A stretch of 64,000 bases of DNA from VAXT01 sp963850415 (GTDB lineage Bacteria > Actinomycetota > Thermoleophilia > Gaiellales > Gaiellaceae), in the NCBI GenBank assembly GCA_963850415.1, contig CAWKLE010000002.1:620001-684000 (forward strand), in the 5' to 3' direction. A model generated the notes under the pieces. It did not search any database. It was not told the DNA's origin and saw nothing but the letters and a program-made list of their open reading frames with translations. Made by a program: the position numbers and the translations under genes. Of this stretch, positions 14,151-21,380 are shown piece after piece; the first letter of the stretch is position 1; each line of letters opens with the position of its first letter.

Positions 14151-16657
14151 AGGCAGTCGTCATGGCCGGCGGCGAGGGCACACGCCTCAGGCCGCTCACC
14201 TCCAACCAGCCGAAGCCGATGGTCCCGATCGTCGGCAAGCCGTGCATGGAGCACATCGTCGAGCTCCTCCGCGGCCACGGCTTCGACGACGTGATCGTCA
14301 CCGTCGCGTTCCTCCCGCAGGCGATCCGAAGCTATTTCGGCGACGGCGAGGGGCTGGGCGTGAACATGGAGTACTCCGTCGAGGAATCGCCCGCGGGCAC
14401 GGCCGGATCCGTCGGACTCGCGTCCGACAAGCTGGACGAGACGTTCCTCGTCATCTCCGGCGACGCGCTCTGCGACTTCGACCTCACGCGCCTCGTCGAG
14501 TTCCACAAGGAGCGCGGCGCGGCGGTCACGATCGGGCTGAAGTCCGTCGAGAACCCCCTCGAGTTCGGAATCGTGGTCACCGACGAGGACGGCCGGGTCG
14601 AGCGCTTTCTCGAGAAGCCCTCGTGGGGCCAGGTCTTCTCGGACACGATCAACACAGGCGTCTACGTGCTCGAGCCCGAGGTGCTCCAGCACGTCCCGGC
14701 CGACCGGCCGTACGACTTCTCGAAGGAGCTCTTTCCGCTTCTGCTCGAGATGGGGCGCCCGCTCTACGGGCTGGTCATGGACGGCTACTGGCAGGACATC
14801 GGCAACCTCGACCAGTACAGGCAGGCGAACTTCGACGCGCTCGACGAGCACGTCGTGCTCGGGATGCCGGGAATCCGTCTCCGCGGGAACGTCTGGCTGG
14901 GGGAGGGCGTGGAGCTCGACGACCTCGACCAGGTGGAAGGGCCGGCGCTGATCTCGAACTACTGCCGCATCGCGCCGGACGCCCAGGTCGGCGCCTACTC
15001 GGTCCTGTCCTCAAGCGTCACGCTCCTCGAGCGGGCGCGCACCACGCGCTCGGTGGTCGACACCTCGACGCACATCGGCCGCGGGGCCGTCGTCGAGGGC
15101 TCGATCATCGGCCGTTCGTGCGACATCCGGGCCCACGCGCGCCTGCAGGAGGGCGTGGCGCTCGGCGACGAGGTCAAGGTGGGCGAGGAGAGCGTCCTCA
15201 TGCCCGGCGTGCGCATCTACCCGTACAAGGAGGTCGAGAGCGGCGCGCAGATCTACGAGAACCTGATCTGGGAGTCCCGTGTCTCGTCGCGGCTCTTCGA
15301 GCGCGACAGCGTCTCGGGCCTCGTCAACGTCGACCTGACGCCCGAGGTCGTGACGAAGCTCGCGGTCGCGCTGGGAACGGCGCTTCCCAGGGGCGCGCGG
15401 ATCGTGGCCAGCCGCGAGGCGCCTGCCGCGTGCCGGATGATCGAGCGTGCGATGATCGCCGGGCTCAACTCGACGGGCGTCGGCGTCTCGGACCTGCGCG
15501 TCCTGCCGAGCGCGGTCGGGCGGCACCTGTTGAAGACGCACGACTACGCGGCCGGCTTCCACGTCGGCTTCTCCGCGGTCGATGCCGAGGTCGTCGCGAT
15601 CCGGTTCTACGAGGAACCTGGCATCCAGCTGACGACCGAGCTCCAGAAGGAGGTCGAGAAACACTTCAACCGCGGCGAGCTCCGGCGTGCGGCGGGCGAC
15701 AGCGTCGGCAACGTCGACTATCCGGTGCGGCCGCGCGAGATCTACGCGGAGGAACTGCTCGAAACCCTTGACCAGGACGCGATCCGCGAGCGGGACTTCC
15801 GGATCGTCGTCGACTACGGCTACTCGGCGGGGTCGCTCGTCCTCCCGCTCGTCCTCGGCCCGCTCGGCGTCGAGGTCGTCGCGGCCCACGCGTTCTCGCC
15901 GAACGAGGACATCGGCGCCAGGGCGAACCTGCGCAGCCTCATGGGGCAGACCAAGAAGCTCGTCAACGCCGTCGGCGCGGACTTCGGCGTCGTGTTCGAC
16001 CGTGCCGCAGAGCGCCTGTACCTGATCGACGAGAGCGGCCGTGAGATTCCGGTCGAGCAGGCCCTGCTCCTGTTCCTCAAGCTGATCGGCTCGAACGGGC
16101 GCCGCGGGAAGCTCGCGTTCCCGGTCACCGTCACCGGCCAGGTCGACCGCATCCTGAAGGGAAGCGGCCTCGAGGTGATCCGCACGCCGGCCTCGCTCAG
16201 CGAGCTGACGAAGGCGGCCGCGCAGGACGGGGTCATCTTCGCCGGCGCGATCGGCGGTGGCTATGTCTTCCCGGACTTCCTGCCCGCCTACGACGCGATG
16301 GCGAGCCTCTGCAAGCTCCTCGAGCTCCTGGCTCCGGTCGAGCGGCCGCTCTCCGCACTGGTGGCGGAGCTGCCCGTCTCGACCCTGGTCCATCGGCAGC
16401 TGCCGTGCCCCTGGGGCCAGAAGGGGACCGTGATGCGGGTTCTCACCGAACGACTGAAGGGCCGCGACCTCGACCTGCTCGACGGGATCAAGGTCAACGA
16501 CCGTCGCGGCTGGGCGCAGGTGCTGCCCGATCCGGACGAGCCGCTCGTGCACATCTACGCCGAGGGACGCGACGAGCGAACGTCGAACGAGCTCGAGGAA
16601 GAGCTGAGGCAGCTCGTCGAGGATGTCCTGCAGCAAGAGGCCGATATCTCAAGTTGA
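14147..16657 (+). CDS. Sugar-1-phosphate nucleotidyltransferase fused to a degenerate phosphomannomutase domain
   Basis: 836-aa fusion. Residues 1-235 are a nucleotidyltransferase, with the pyrophosphorylase loop MAGGEGTRLRPLT and the Lys/Asp residues of the ManC/RmlA class. Residues 250-370 are left-handed beta-helix hexapeptides. Residues 380-836 follow the phosphohexomutase fold. The mutase part lacks all its catalytic loops: the phosphoserine TASHNP site reads GFSAVDAEV (near 470), the metal loop reads FDRAAERLYL rather than DGDxDR (near 614), and the substrate loop reads AGAIGGGYV (near 700). It is likely a GDP-mannose-type pyrophosphorylase with a regulatory pseudo-mutase. ATGA overlap with pgsA. 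Confidence 0.85.
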   Translation: MKAVVMAGGEGTRLRPLTSNQPKPMVPIVGKPCMEHIVELLRGHGFDDVIVTVAFLPQAIRSYFGDGEGLGVNMEYSVEESPAGTAGSVGLASDKLDETFLVISGDALCDFDLTRLVEFHKERGAAVTIGLKSVENPLEFGIVVTDEDGRVERFLEKPSWGQVFSDTINTGVYVLEPEVLQHVPADRPYDFSKELFPLLLEMGRPLYGLVMDGYWQDIGNLDQYRQANFDALDEHVVLGMPGIRLRGNVWLGEGVELDDLDQVEGPALISNYCRIAPDAQVGAYSVLSSSVTLLERARTTRSVVDTSTHIGRGAVVEGSIIGRSCDIRAHARLQEGVALGDEVKVGEESVLMPGVRIYPYKEVESGAQIYENLIWESRVSSRLFERDSVSGLVNVDLTPEVVTKLAVALGTALPRGARIVASREAPAACRMIERAMIAGLNSTGVGVSDLRVLPSAVGRHLLKTHDYAAGFHVGFSAVDAEVVAIRFYEEPGIQLTTELQKEVEKHFNRGELRRAAGDSVGNVDYPVRPREIYAEELLETLDQDAIRERDFRIVVDYGYSAGSLVLPLVLGPLGVEVVAAHAFSPNEDIGARANLRSLMGQTKKLVNAVGADFGVVFDRAAERLYLIDESGREIPVEQALLLFLKLIGSNGRRGKLAFPVTVTGQVDRILKGSGLEVIRTPASLSELTKAAAQDGVIFAGAIGGGYVFPDFLPAYDAMASLCKLLELLAPVERPLSALVAELPVSTLVHRQLPCPWGQKGTVMRVLTERLKGRDLDLLDGIKVNDRRGWAQVLPDPDEPLVHIYAEGRDERTSNELEEELRQLVEDVLQQEADISS

Positions 16658-16729
16658 GGTTGAACCTTGCGAGCGCGGCTGCTTTACTTGCCAGCGGCGC
16701 CGCCCTCCTCCCAACGAAAGGCTGATCGC

Positions 16730-16990
16730 GTGGAACCGTTTCCGAATCTCGCCTCCATGTCCGACAAAGATCTCAAGGCCGAGATCGAGAAGCTCACCGA
16801 AGAGGAGCAGGAGGTCTCTTACCGCCGACGGCTCCTGCACGGACGAATCGACATGCTGCGGACGGAGCTGGTCGCACGGCTCCACAACGAGCAGGAGCAG
16901 GGAAAGAGCCCGCTCGAGGACGTCGACCTCGACCGGCTCGCGCAGATCCTCGCCGGCAAGGCCTCGCCGCCGTCGGAGGAAAGCGCTTGA
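16730..16990 (+). CDS. rsiG: RsiG-like c-di-GMP-responsive anti-sigma factor
   Basis: 86-aa helical protein matching the RsiG family, anti-sigma factors that hold a WhiG-type sigma when bound to cyclic di-GMP. The family signature E-x3-S-x2-R-x3-Q-x3-D is present as E26, S30, R33, H37 and D41, with Gln replaced by His. The single short copy fits the homodimeric form described from Rubrobacter. I chose the GTG at 16730 (GAAAGG upstream); a longer frame from 16667 adds an unlikely N-terminus. It overlaps the FHA gene (TTGA). The target sigma is not in the window apart from the two sigma-70 genes at 23-25 kb. The binding activity is inferred. Confidence 0.78.
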   Translation: MEPFPNLASMSDKDLKAEIEKLTEEEQEVSYRRRLLHGRIDMLRTELVARLHNEQEQGKSPLEDVDLDRLAQILAGKASPPSEESA

Positions 16991-17454
16991 GCCATGTGTA
17001 CTGCCAGGAGTGCGGATTCCAGAATCCGGAGGCGTCGAACTACTGCGCGAAGTGCGGGGCGCTCCTCGTCAAGGACGAGGGCGGCTCCGACACGACCATG
17101 AGCTACACGCCCGAGGAGGGCGACGACGAATCCGGTGCCGTCCTCGATGAGATCAAGGCCGAGGGGCCCGCGCTCGTCGTCCGGTCCGGTGGGGGACGGG
17201 CCGGGGAGCACTTCCTGCTCGAGCAGGAGGAGACGACGGTCGGCCGCTCGCCGGACTGCGACGTCTTCCTCGACGACGTCACCGTCTCGCGCCGTCACGC
17301 GCTGGTCGTACGCCGTGAGGGCGGGTTCTTCATCGAGGACCGCGGCAGCCTGAACGGGACGTTCCTGAACAGGCGCAGGATCGAATCGGGCCGGCTGGAG
17401 GACGGGGACGAGGTCCAGATCGGCAAGTACAAGCTGACCTTCCTCTCGCAGTGA
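16987..17454 (+). CDS. Zinc-ribbon and FHA-domain protein (GarA-like)
   Basis: 155-aa signalling protein. An N-terminal zinc ribbon (CQEC at residues 6-9, CAKC at 21-24) is followed by an acidic linker with a DTTMSYTPEE segment, which resembles the kinase-phosphorylated threonine motif of GarA, and a C-terminal FHA phosphothreonine-binding domain (VGRSPDCDVFLDD, SRRHA, LNGTFLN). In mycobacteria GarA switches TCA-cycle enzymes according to Ser/Thr kinase signals. TTG start with a GGAGGAA Shine-Dalgarno, overlapping the rsiG stop; its own stop overlaps the MerR start. The adjacency to the MerR gene mirrors the mycobacterial garA-ftsR pair. Confidence 0.88.
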   Translation: MSHVYCQECGFQNPEASNYCAKCGALLVKDEGGSDTTMSYTPEEGDDESGAVLDEIKAEGPALVVRSGGGRAGEHFLLEQEETTVGRSPDCDVFLDDVTVSRRHALVVRREGGFFIEDRGSLNGTFLNRRRIESGRLEDGDEVQIGKYKLTFLSQ

Positions 17455-18146
17455 GCGCTGCAGCCCAGACATCCAGCCGCGACGGCCTGCTCCACATCGG
17501 CGCCGTGTGCAACCGGCTGCACGACGAGTTTCCGGACGTCTCGATCTCGAAGATCCGCTACCTCGAGGATCAGGGCCTGATCCACCCGAAACGGACGCGA
17601 GGCGGGTACCGGCTCTTCGACGACGACGCTGTCGAGCGCCTGCGGACGATTCTCCGGCTGCAGCGCGACGAGTTCCTCCCGCTGCGAGTGATCCGGCAGG
17701 AGCTCGCGTCGCCCGATGCGAACAAGGCGCGCCGCCGTCGGCTTGCTGCGGGTCTCGCCGGGCCGGAGGAGGAGCTGAGCGCGGCCGAGATCGAGGAGCG
17801 ATCGGGCGCGACGCCTCAGCTCGTGCGTGAGCTCGAGGAGTACGGGCTGCTCGAAGCGCGCGGGAGCGGGGGAGAGAAGCGGTACTCGGCGGGCGACGCC
17901 GAGATCGCAGCGGTCTGCGCGCAGCTCGCGTCATACGGGATCGGCGCGCGAAACCTCCGCGCTTTCCGCACGGCCGCCGACCGGGAGGCGTCCCTGCTGG
18001 GGCAGCTCGTCGGCGGCTCCCTGCGGACGCGCAATCCCGAGCGCCGGGAGGCGGCGCTCGACGACCTGCGTGCCCTCGCCGAGCTGGCGCAGGAGCTGTC
18101 GCAGCTGCTCTCGTGGCGCGCCCTTCGACACCTCGCATCCGCCTGA
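17451..18146 (+). CDS. ftsR: MerR-family regulator (FtsR-like)
   Basis: 231-aa MerR-type transcription factor. Residues 14-75 form the winged helix (ISKIRYLEDQGLIHPKRTRGGYRLF). The middle of the protein contains a second wHTH-like segment (ELEEYGLLEARGSGGEKRY), as in the FtsR (Rv1828) family that controls cell-division genes in corynebacteria and mycobacteria. The N-terminal extension and lack of a metal-binding cysteine loop argue against a metal sensor. GTG start coupled to the FHA gene; the stop overlaps the apt ATG. Confidence 0.8.
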   Translation: MSAAAQTSSRDGLLHIGAVCNRLHDEFPDVSISKIRYLEDQGLIHPKRTRGGYRLFDDDAVERLRTILRLQRDEFLPLRVIRQELASPDANKARRRRLAAGLAGPEEELSAAEIEERSGATPQLVRELEEYGLLEARGSGGEKRYSAGDAEIAAVCAQLASYGIGARNLRAFRTAADREASLLGQLVGGSLRTRNPERREAALDDLRALAELAQELSQLLSWRALRHLASA

Positions 18147-18676
18147 TGGCCGTCGCGGACGTGGAGCGGTTGAAGTCCCTGATCCGCGACGTCCCGGATT
18201 GGCCGGAGCCGGGCGTCGTCTTCAAGGACATCATGCCGCTGCTCGGGAACGCCGCTGCCCTGCAAGAAACGATCGACGTCCTCGGCGACTGGGCCGCGGA
18301 GCGGAGTCCTGACATCGTCGTCGGCGCGGAGGCTCGCGGCTTCTTCATCGGCTCGGCGATCGCCTACAAGCTCGGCTGCGGCTTCGTCCCGGCCCGGCGA
18401 CCGGGGAAGCTGCCGCTGGAGACGATCGCCGCCGAGTACGCGCTCGAGTACGGCAAGAACACGCTCGAGCTGCAGGCTGACGCGATCGGCGACGGCGCGC
18501 GGGTGGTGATCCACGACGACGTTCTCGCAACCGGCGGCACCGCGAGAGCGCTGGCGGAGCTCGTGGAGCAGCTCGGCGGCGAAGTCGTGGGGCTCCAGTT
18601 CATCATCGAGCTGGACTTCCTCAAGGGTCTGGACAAGATCTCGGACTACGACGTCTTCTCGCTGATCCACTACTGA
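18146..18676 (+). CDS. apt: Adenine phosphoribosyltransferase
   Basis: Purine salvage enzyme (adenine plus PRPP to AMP), 176 aa. Visible features are the WPEPGVVFKDIMPLL segment, GAEARGFFIG, the flexible loop with RRPGKLP, and the PRPP-binding motif VVIHDDVLATGGTA. The ATG at 18146 overlaps the MerR stop (TGATG), giving the standard N-terminus; a GTG at 18113 would only add residues read through the end of MerR. It is the last gene of the pgsA-apt run. Confidence 0.95.
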   Translation: MAVADVERLKSLIRDVPDWPEPGVVFKDIMPLLGNAAALQETIDVLGDWAAERSPDIVVGAEARGFFIGSAIAYKLGCGFVPARRPGKLPLETIAAEYALEYGKNTLELQADAIGDGARVVIHDDVLATGGTARALAELVEQLGGEVVGLQFIIELDFLKGLDKISDYDVFSLIHY

Positions 18677-18728
18677 GCCCGCGAGAAGTCCGAGAAGTGC
18701 GTCCGCGTTGCCTTACGCTTTCTCGGTC

Positions 18729-19316
18729 GTGACGCTTCGTAGGTTTGTTCTTCCTCTGGTGTTCGTTGCACTCGCCGGCTGCAGCGACCGGAGCTCTTAT
18801 GTTCCGCCGTTCGTGCCCGTGGGCGCCGTGGAGGCCGGAGGCGCGAGCGTCCGGGGGCTCGGCAGGACGACGGTGGTCGACTACCTGCCGGGCGACTACT
18901 TCGGAGTCGCATTCACAATCAAGAATCGCAGCGACCGGCCGGTGACCATCACCGGGATCTCCGGAACAAAAGCCGGGCAAAGGTTCGTACGGCTCGTCGG
19001 CGTCATGGTCGTTCCGTTCAAGAGTCGTCCTTGCCCCGGAAGCTGTCCGGCGCCTTCTCTTGGCCTGGCGCGTCCTTTTCGTGAGCTAGGGCCGCTGCAG
19101 GAATTGACTGTCGGGCCGCATCACAGCGCCAGCGTGATCCTGCACTTCCGCTGGGTCGATTGCACTGGTGCGCCTCGGCGGGTGGCCGAAAGCGACAATC
19201 GAGCCTTGCACGTCGAGTACCGCGTCGACGGTCGGACCGAGACCCAACTCCTGAGTACCGGCGGGGCCCGTCTCACTGTCCAGTCGAGCACGTGCGGTCT
19301 GTTGGAACGTCCCTAG
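18729..19316 (+). CDS. Predicted lipoprotein of unknown function
   Basis: Not recognised. 195 aa from the GTG at 18729, giving a short basic N-terminus, a hydrophobic stretch and a lipobox LAGC with the acylated Cys at residue 18. The mature part looks like a beta-sandwich: VVDYLPGDYFGVAFTIKN, then a PVTITGIS segment and a GPHHSASVILHFRW strand, as in DUF4232-like or DUF4352-like extracellular modules, with four further cysteines that could pair. A TACGCT hexamer 9 nt before the GTG may be its -10. TTG 18708 is the alternative start. Confidence 0.65.
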   Translation: MTLRRFVLPLVFVALAGCSDRSSYVPPFVPVGAVEAGGASVRGLGRTTVVDYLPGDYFGVAFTIKNRSDRPVTITGISGTKAGQRFVRLVGVMVVPFKSRPCPGSCPAPSLGLARPFRELGPLQELTVGPHHSASVILHFRWVDCTGAPRRVAESDNRALHVEYRVDGRTETQLLSTGGARLTVQSSTCGLLERP

Positions 19317-19391
19317 GCCTGTCGAATCCGCCTTGGCGACGGGGCGCTCAGGCTTCCCGTCCGGCGTGCCGATTACAAGTTCCAGATCGTC

Positions 19392-19991
19392 ATGTACGAC
19401 GCGCTCACGACGCGCTACACGTTCCCGTGCCCGGCCAGGGGTGAGACGCGCGTGCGCCTGTCGGCGTTCCGGGCTCTCGACCGGCTCCCGGGCGCCGGCC
19501 ACCCCGCGGTGTTCCAGGTCGTGTTCGACTGTCCCTGCGGGTGCGAGCACCCGGCGCTCGTTTCGGACGTCGAGCTCGACTGGGCGCCGCTCGGGCACAG
19601 CTCGGAGCGCTTCCTCAACCTGATGACCGATCGGTTCGAGTCGACCGAGGAGGAGCTGGCCGACCTCGCGGTTCGGCGGATCCTCGCGGGGGAGTGGCCC
19701 TGGAGCTTCTACTGCTACCCGGAGCGGCGTCCGAGGCCCGTGTTTCCGTCGTCGTTCTTCCTGATCGCTCCCGGCGACGGGTCGGTCGGTCTCGCCGTTC
19801 GCTGCCCGGCCTGCGAGCACGTCTCGGTCAACCTCGTGACGCCGGAGCACGTCGATCTCCCGTTTCACAACGACCGCGAGATCGGCGTCCTGCAGCACGT
19901 GCTCGCCGGCGATGCCGCGGAGATGATCGAGGAGTTCCGCGACGAGCTGGATTCGGGGCTGTTCGATTCCCGGCGCCTCGACCTGGACTGA
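19392..19991 (+). CDS. Putative zinc-knuckle protein of unknown function
   Basis: Not recognised. 199 aa, acidic, no signal or membrane helix, so probably cytoplasmic. Two cysteine clusters (FDCPCGCEHP near residues 45-54 and VRCPACEHV near 136-144) could bind zinc. The C-terminal part (residues 150-199) is an acidic helix. The CPxC clusters faintly resemble CpXC-type domains but I cannot confirm this. It is separate from the flanking genes, with no clear ribosome binding site. Confidence 0.6.
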   Translation: MYDALTTRYTFPCPARGETRVRLSAFRALDRLPGAGHPAVFQVVFDCPCGCEHPALVSDVELDWAPLGHSSERFLNLMTDRFESTEEELADLAVRRILAGEWPWSFYCYPERRPRPVFPSSFFLIAPGDGSVGLAVRCPACEHVSVNLVTPEHVDLPFHNDREIGVLQHVLAGDAAEMIEEFRDELDSGLFDSRRLDLD

Positions 19992-20033
19992 ATTCCCGCC
20001 GAAACGGGCAGGACCGGGGCGGAGGTGGTGCCC

Positions 20034-20639
20034 ATGTATGGCCTGACGAGAGCAACGCTGACCTTGATCGGAGCGGCCGCCGCCGGCGCGCTGCTCTGGC
20101 TTGCGACGACTGCGCTGCCGGCGAACGTCTCCGATGCTTCGCTGGGCGGCTACTGGGCCGCGTTCGGGCTGGTCGCCCTGGGCGGGCTCGTGATGGCTCT
20201 GTCCCAGCTGCTCGGCGGCTGGACGAAGTGGGGCTGGCCCCGGGTCTCGAGCCACGTGTTCCTGGTCGCGTTCCTGCCGACGCTCGTCGTCGGCGGCTGG
20301 ATGCTGGCCGCGCACGAGCCGGCGAACTACTGGCTCGGGCGGCACGTTCGCAGCTGGTCGGGCGACATCGGGATCGACGGCCTGGTCAATGCGCTCGGGT
20401 TGATGCTTCCGGCGATCGCGTTCGGGATCGGGCTCGTCTTCGGGCTCACGTTCGACACGACCGGACCGCGCATCCCGCGCAAGTTCAAGCCCGTCCCGGC
20501 CGCCGGCGCGCAGCCACGTCCCGGCCCGGCCGCCGACGGCAACGGACGACCGGAGGAGGACCGGCGCGTTCGTCTCGAGGAGGAGGACGCAGCCGAGGCG
20601 CAGCCGACGACCGAGCCGGCCGAGCCGGTGCAGAAATAG
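20034..20639 (+). CDS. Four-helix membrane protein of unknown function
   Basis: Not recognised. 201 aa from the ATG at 20034, preceded by a GGAGG 8 nt upstream (hence preferred over the GTG at 20025). Four transmembrane helices lie in the first 140 residues. A cytoplasmic tail rich in Pro, Arg, Glu and Asp (residues 145-201) is probably disordered. No catalytic motif is seen and there is no partner gene nearby. Confidence 0.7.
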   Translation: MYGLTRATLTLIGAAAAGALLWLATTALPANVSDASLGGYWAAFGLVALGGLVMALSQLLGGWTKWGWPRVSSHVFLVAFLPTLVVGGWMLAAHEPANYWLGRHVRSWSGDIGIDGLVNALGLMLPAIAFGIGLVFGLTFDTTGPRIPRKFKPVPAAGAQPRPGPAADGNGRPEEDRRVRLEEEDAAEAQPTTEPAEPVQK

Positions 20640-20731
20640 TTAGGTTCCGTTAGTCCGCGGCAGGATCGGCCCGCCCGTGCTCACTCCCGGGAGGGATCCC
20701 CGGGCCTGGTGCGGAGGCCGATATTCGGGCC

Positions 20732-20920
20732 ATGACCGCCGCCGAGCCGCAAACCCGTGCGCTGACGAGAATCCTCCGCGACTGTGCCCGGCTCGAGGAC
20801 GAGGGTCAGCCGACCGGCGTCGCAAGGCTGCGATACGCGATCGGAGAAGAGCTCGCACGGCTGCTCCTGAGCGCGCTGTCCGGCGATCACCGCCGGGCTG
20901 GACTCGGCGTAGCCGTCTAG
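20732..20920 (+). CDS. Small hypothetical protein
   Basis: Not recognised. 62 aa with a helical, Arg/Glu/Ala-rich composition (RALTRILRDCARLEDEG, then RLRYAIGEELARLLLSAL). GATATT lies 6 nt before the ATG, consistent with a leaderless transcript; there is no Shine-Dalgarno. It converges with the next small membrane gene, overlapping by 4 nt at the stops. Confidence 0.5.
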   Translation: MTAAEPQTRALTRILRDCARLEDEGQPTGVARLRYAIGEELARLLLSALSGDHRRAGLGVAV

Positions 20921-21126
20921 CGCCGCGCCCGGCGCGCGCCGCCCTCGCCGAAGAGGCGGATGAAGAGGAAGATCGCGCCGCCCGCGACCGCGGACAGGAC
21001 GAACGCGCTGCCCTTGCCGATGCCGAGCGCGAGCTGTCCGATCCAGATGTAGAGGAAGAAGCCGAACGCCCAGAAGAAGGCCGAAACGCCCTTGTCGACG
21101 CTCGGTGGGCGAAGATGGAAGGACAC
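20917..21126 (-). CDS. Small two-helix membrane protein
   Basis: Not recognised. 69 aa from a GTG. Two hydrophobic helices (about residues 14-35 and 39-59) are followed by a basic GGARRARR tail. TAGACT ends exactly 6 nt before the GTG, matching the leaderless pattern of many genes here, which supports it as a real gene. Confidence 0.6.
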   Translation of the reverse strand: MSFHLRPPSVDKGVSAFFWAFGFFLYIWIGQLALGIGKGSAFVLSAVAGGAIFLFIRLFGEGGARRARR

Positions 21127-21132
21127 GGCGCG

Positions 21133-21138
21133 AGTCTA
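21133..21138 (-). promoter_or_regulatory. Putative leaderless -10 (TAGACT) for the 20917-21126 gene
   Basis: Minus-strand TAGACT, 6-nt spacer, then GTG at 21126. Confidence 0.45.
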
Positions 21139-21380
21139 ACGGCGCTGGCGGAACCCGAACGCGTGAGGTTCGGGAGCGCCTTGGACCATAAAAATTCGCC
21201 GAGCCGGTTTCGCTTTCGTCCGCCCTTCCGACCAACTTTCGGCTTCCGCCTACGGCCGCCCGGCTGGGCTTCGTCCTACTCGCGCTCCGTGCTCGGCGCA
21301 AACGGGACACTAGAGCTGTCAAGGCCTCCGTGCAAGACCTGTCCGAACGCGTCGTTCGCAATTTGCAAAAAGTTCAGTTT

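Noticed and set aside
16667..16729. N-terminal extension of the RsiG-like protein
   Set aside because: The 21 extra residues are not family-like, and the GTG at 16730 has a usable Shine-Dalgarno and gives the expected length.
21140..21195. tRNA-like TTCGGGTTCC sequence on the minus strand
   Set aside because: The would-be T stem does not pair and no acceptor or anticodon stem can be drawn.
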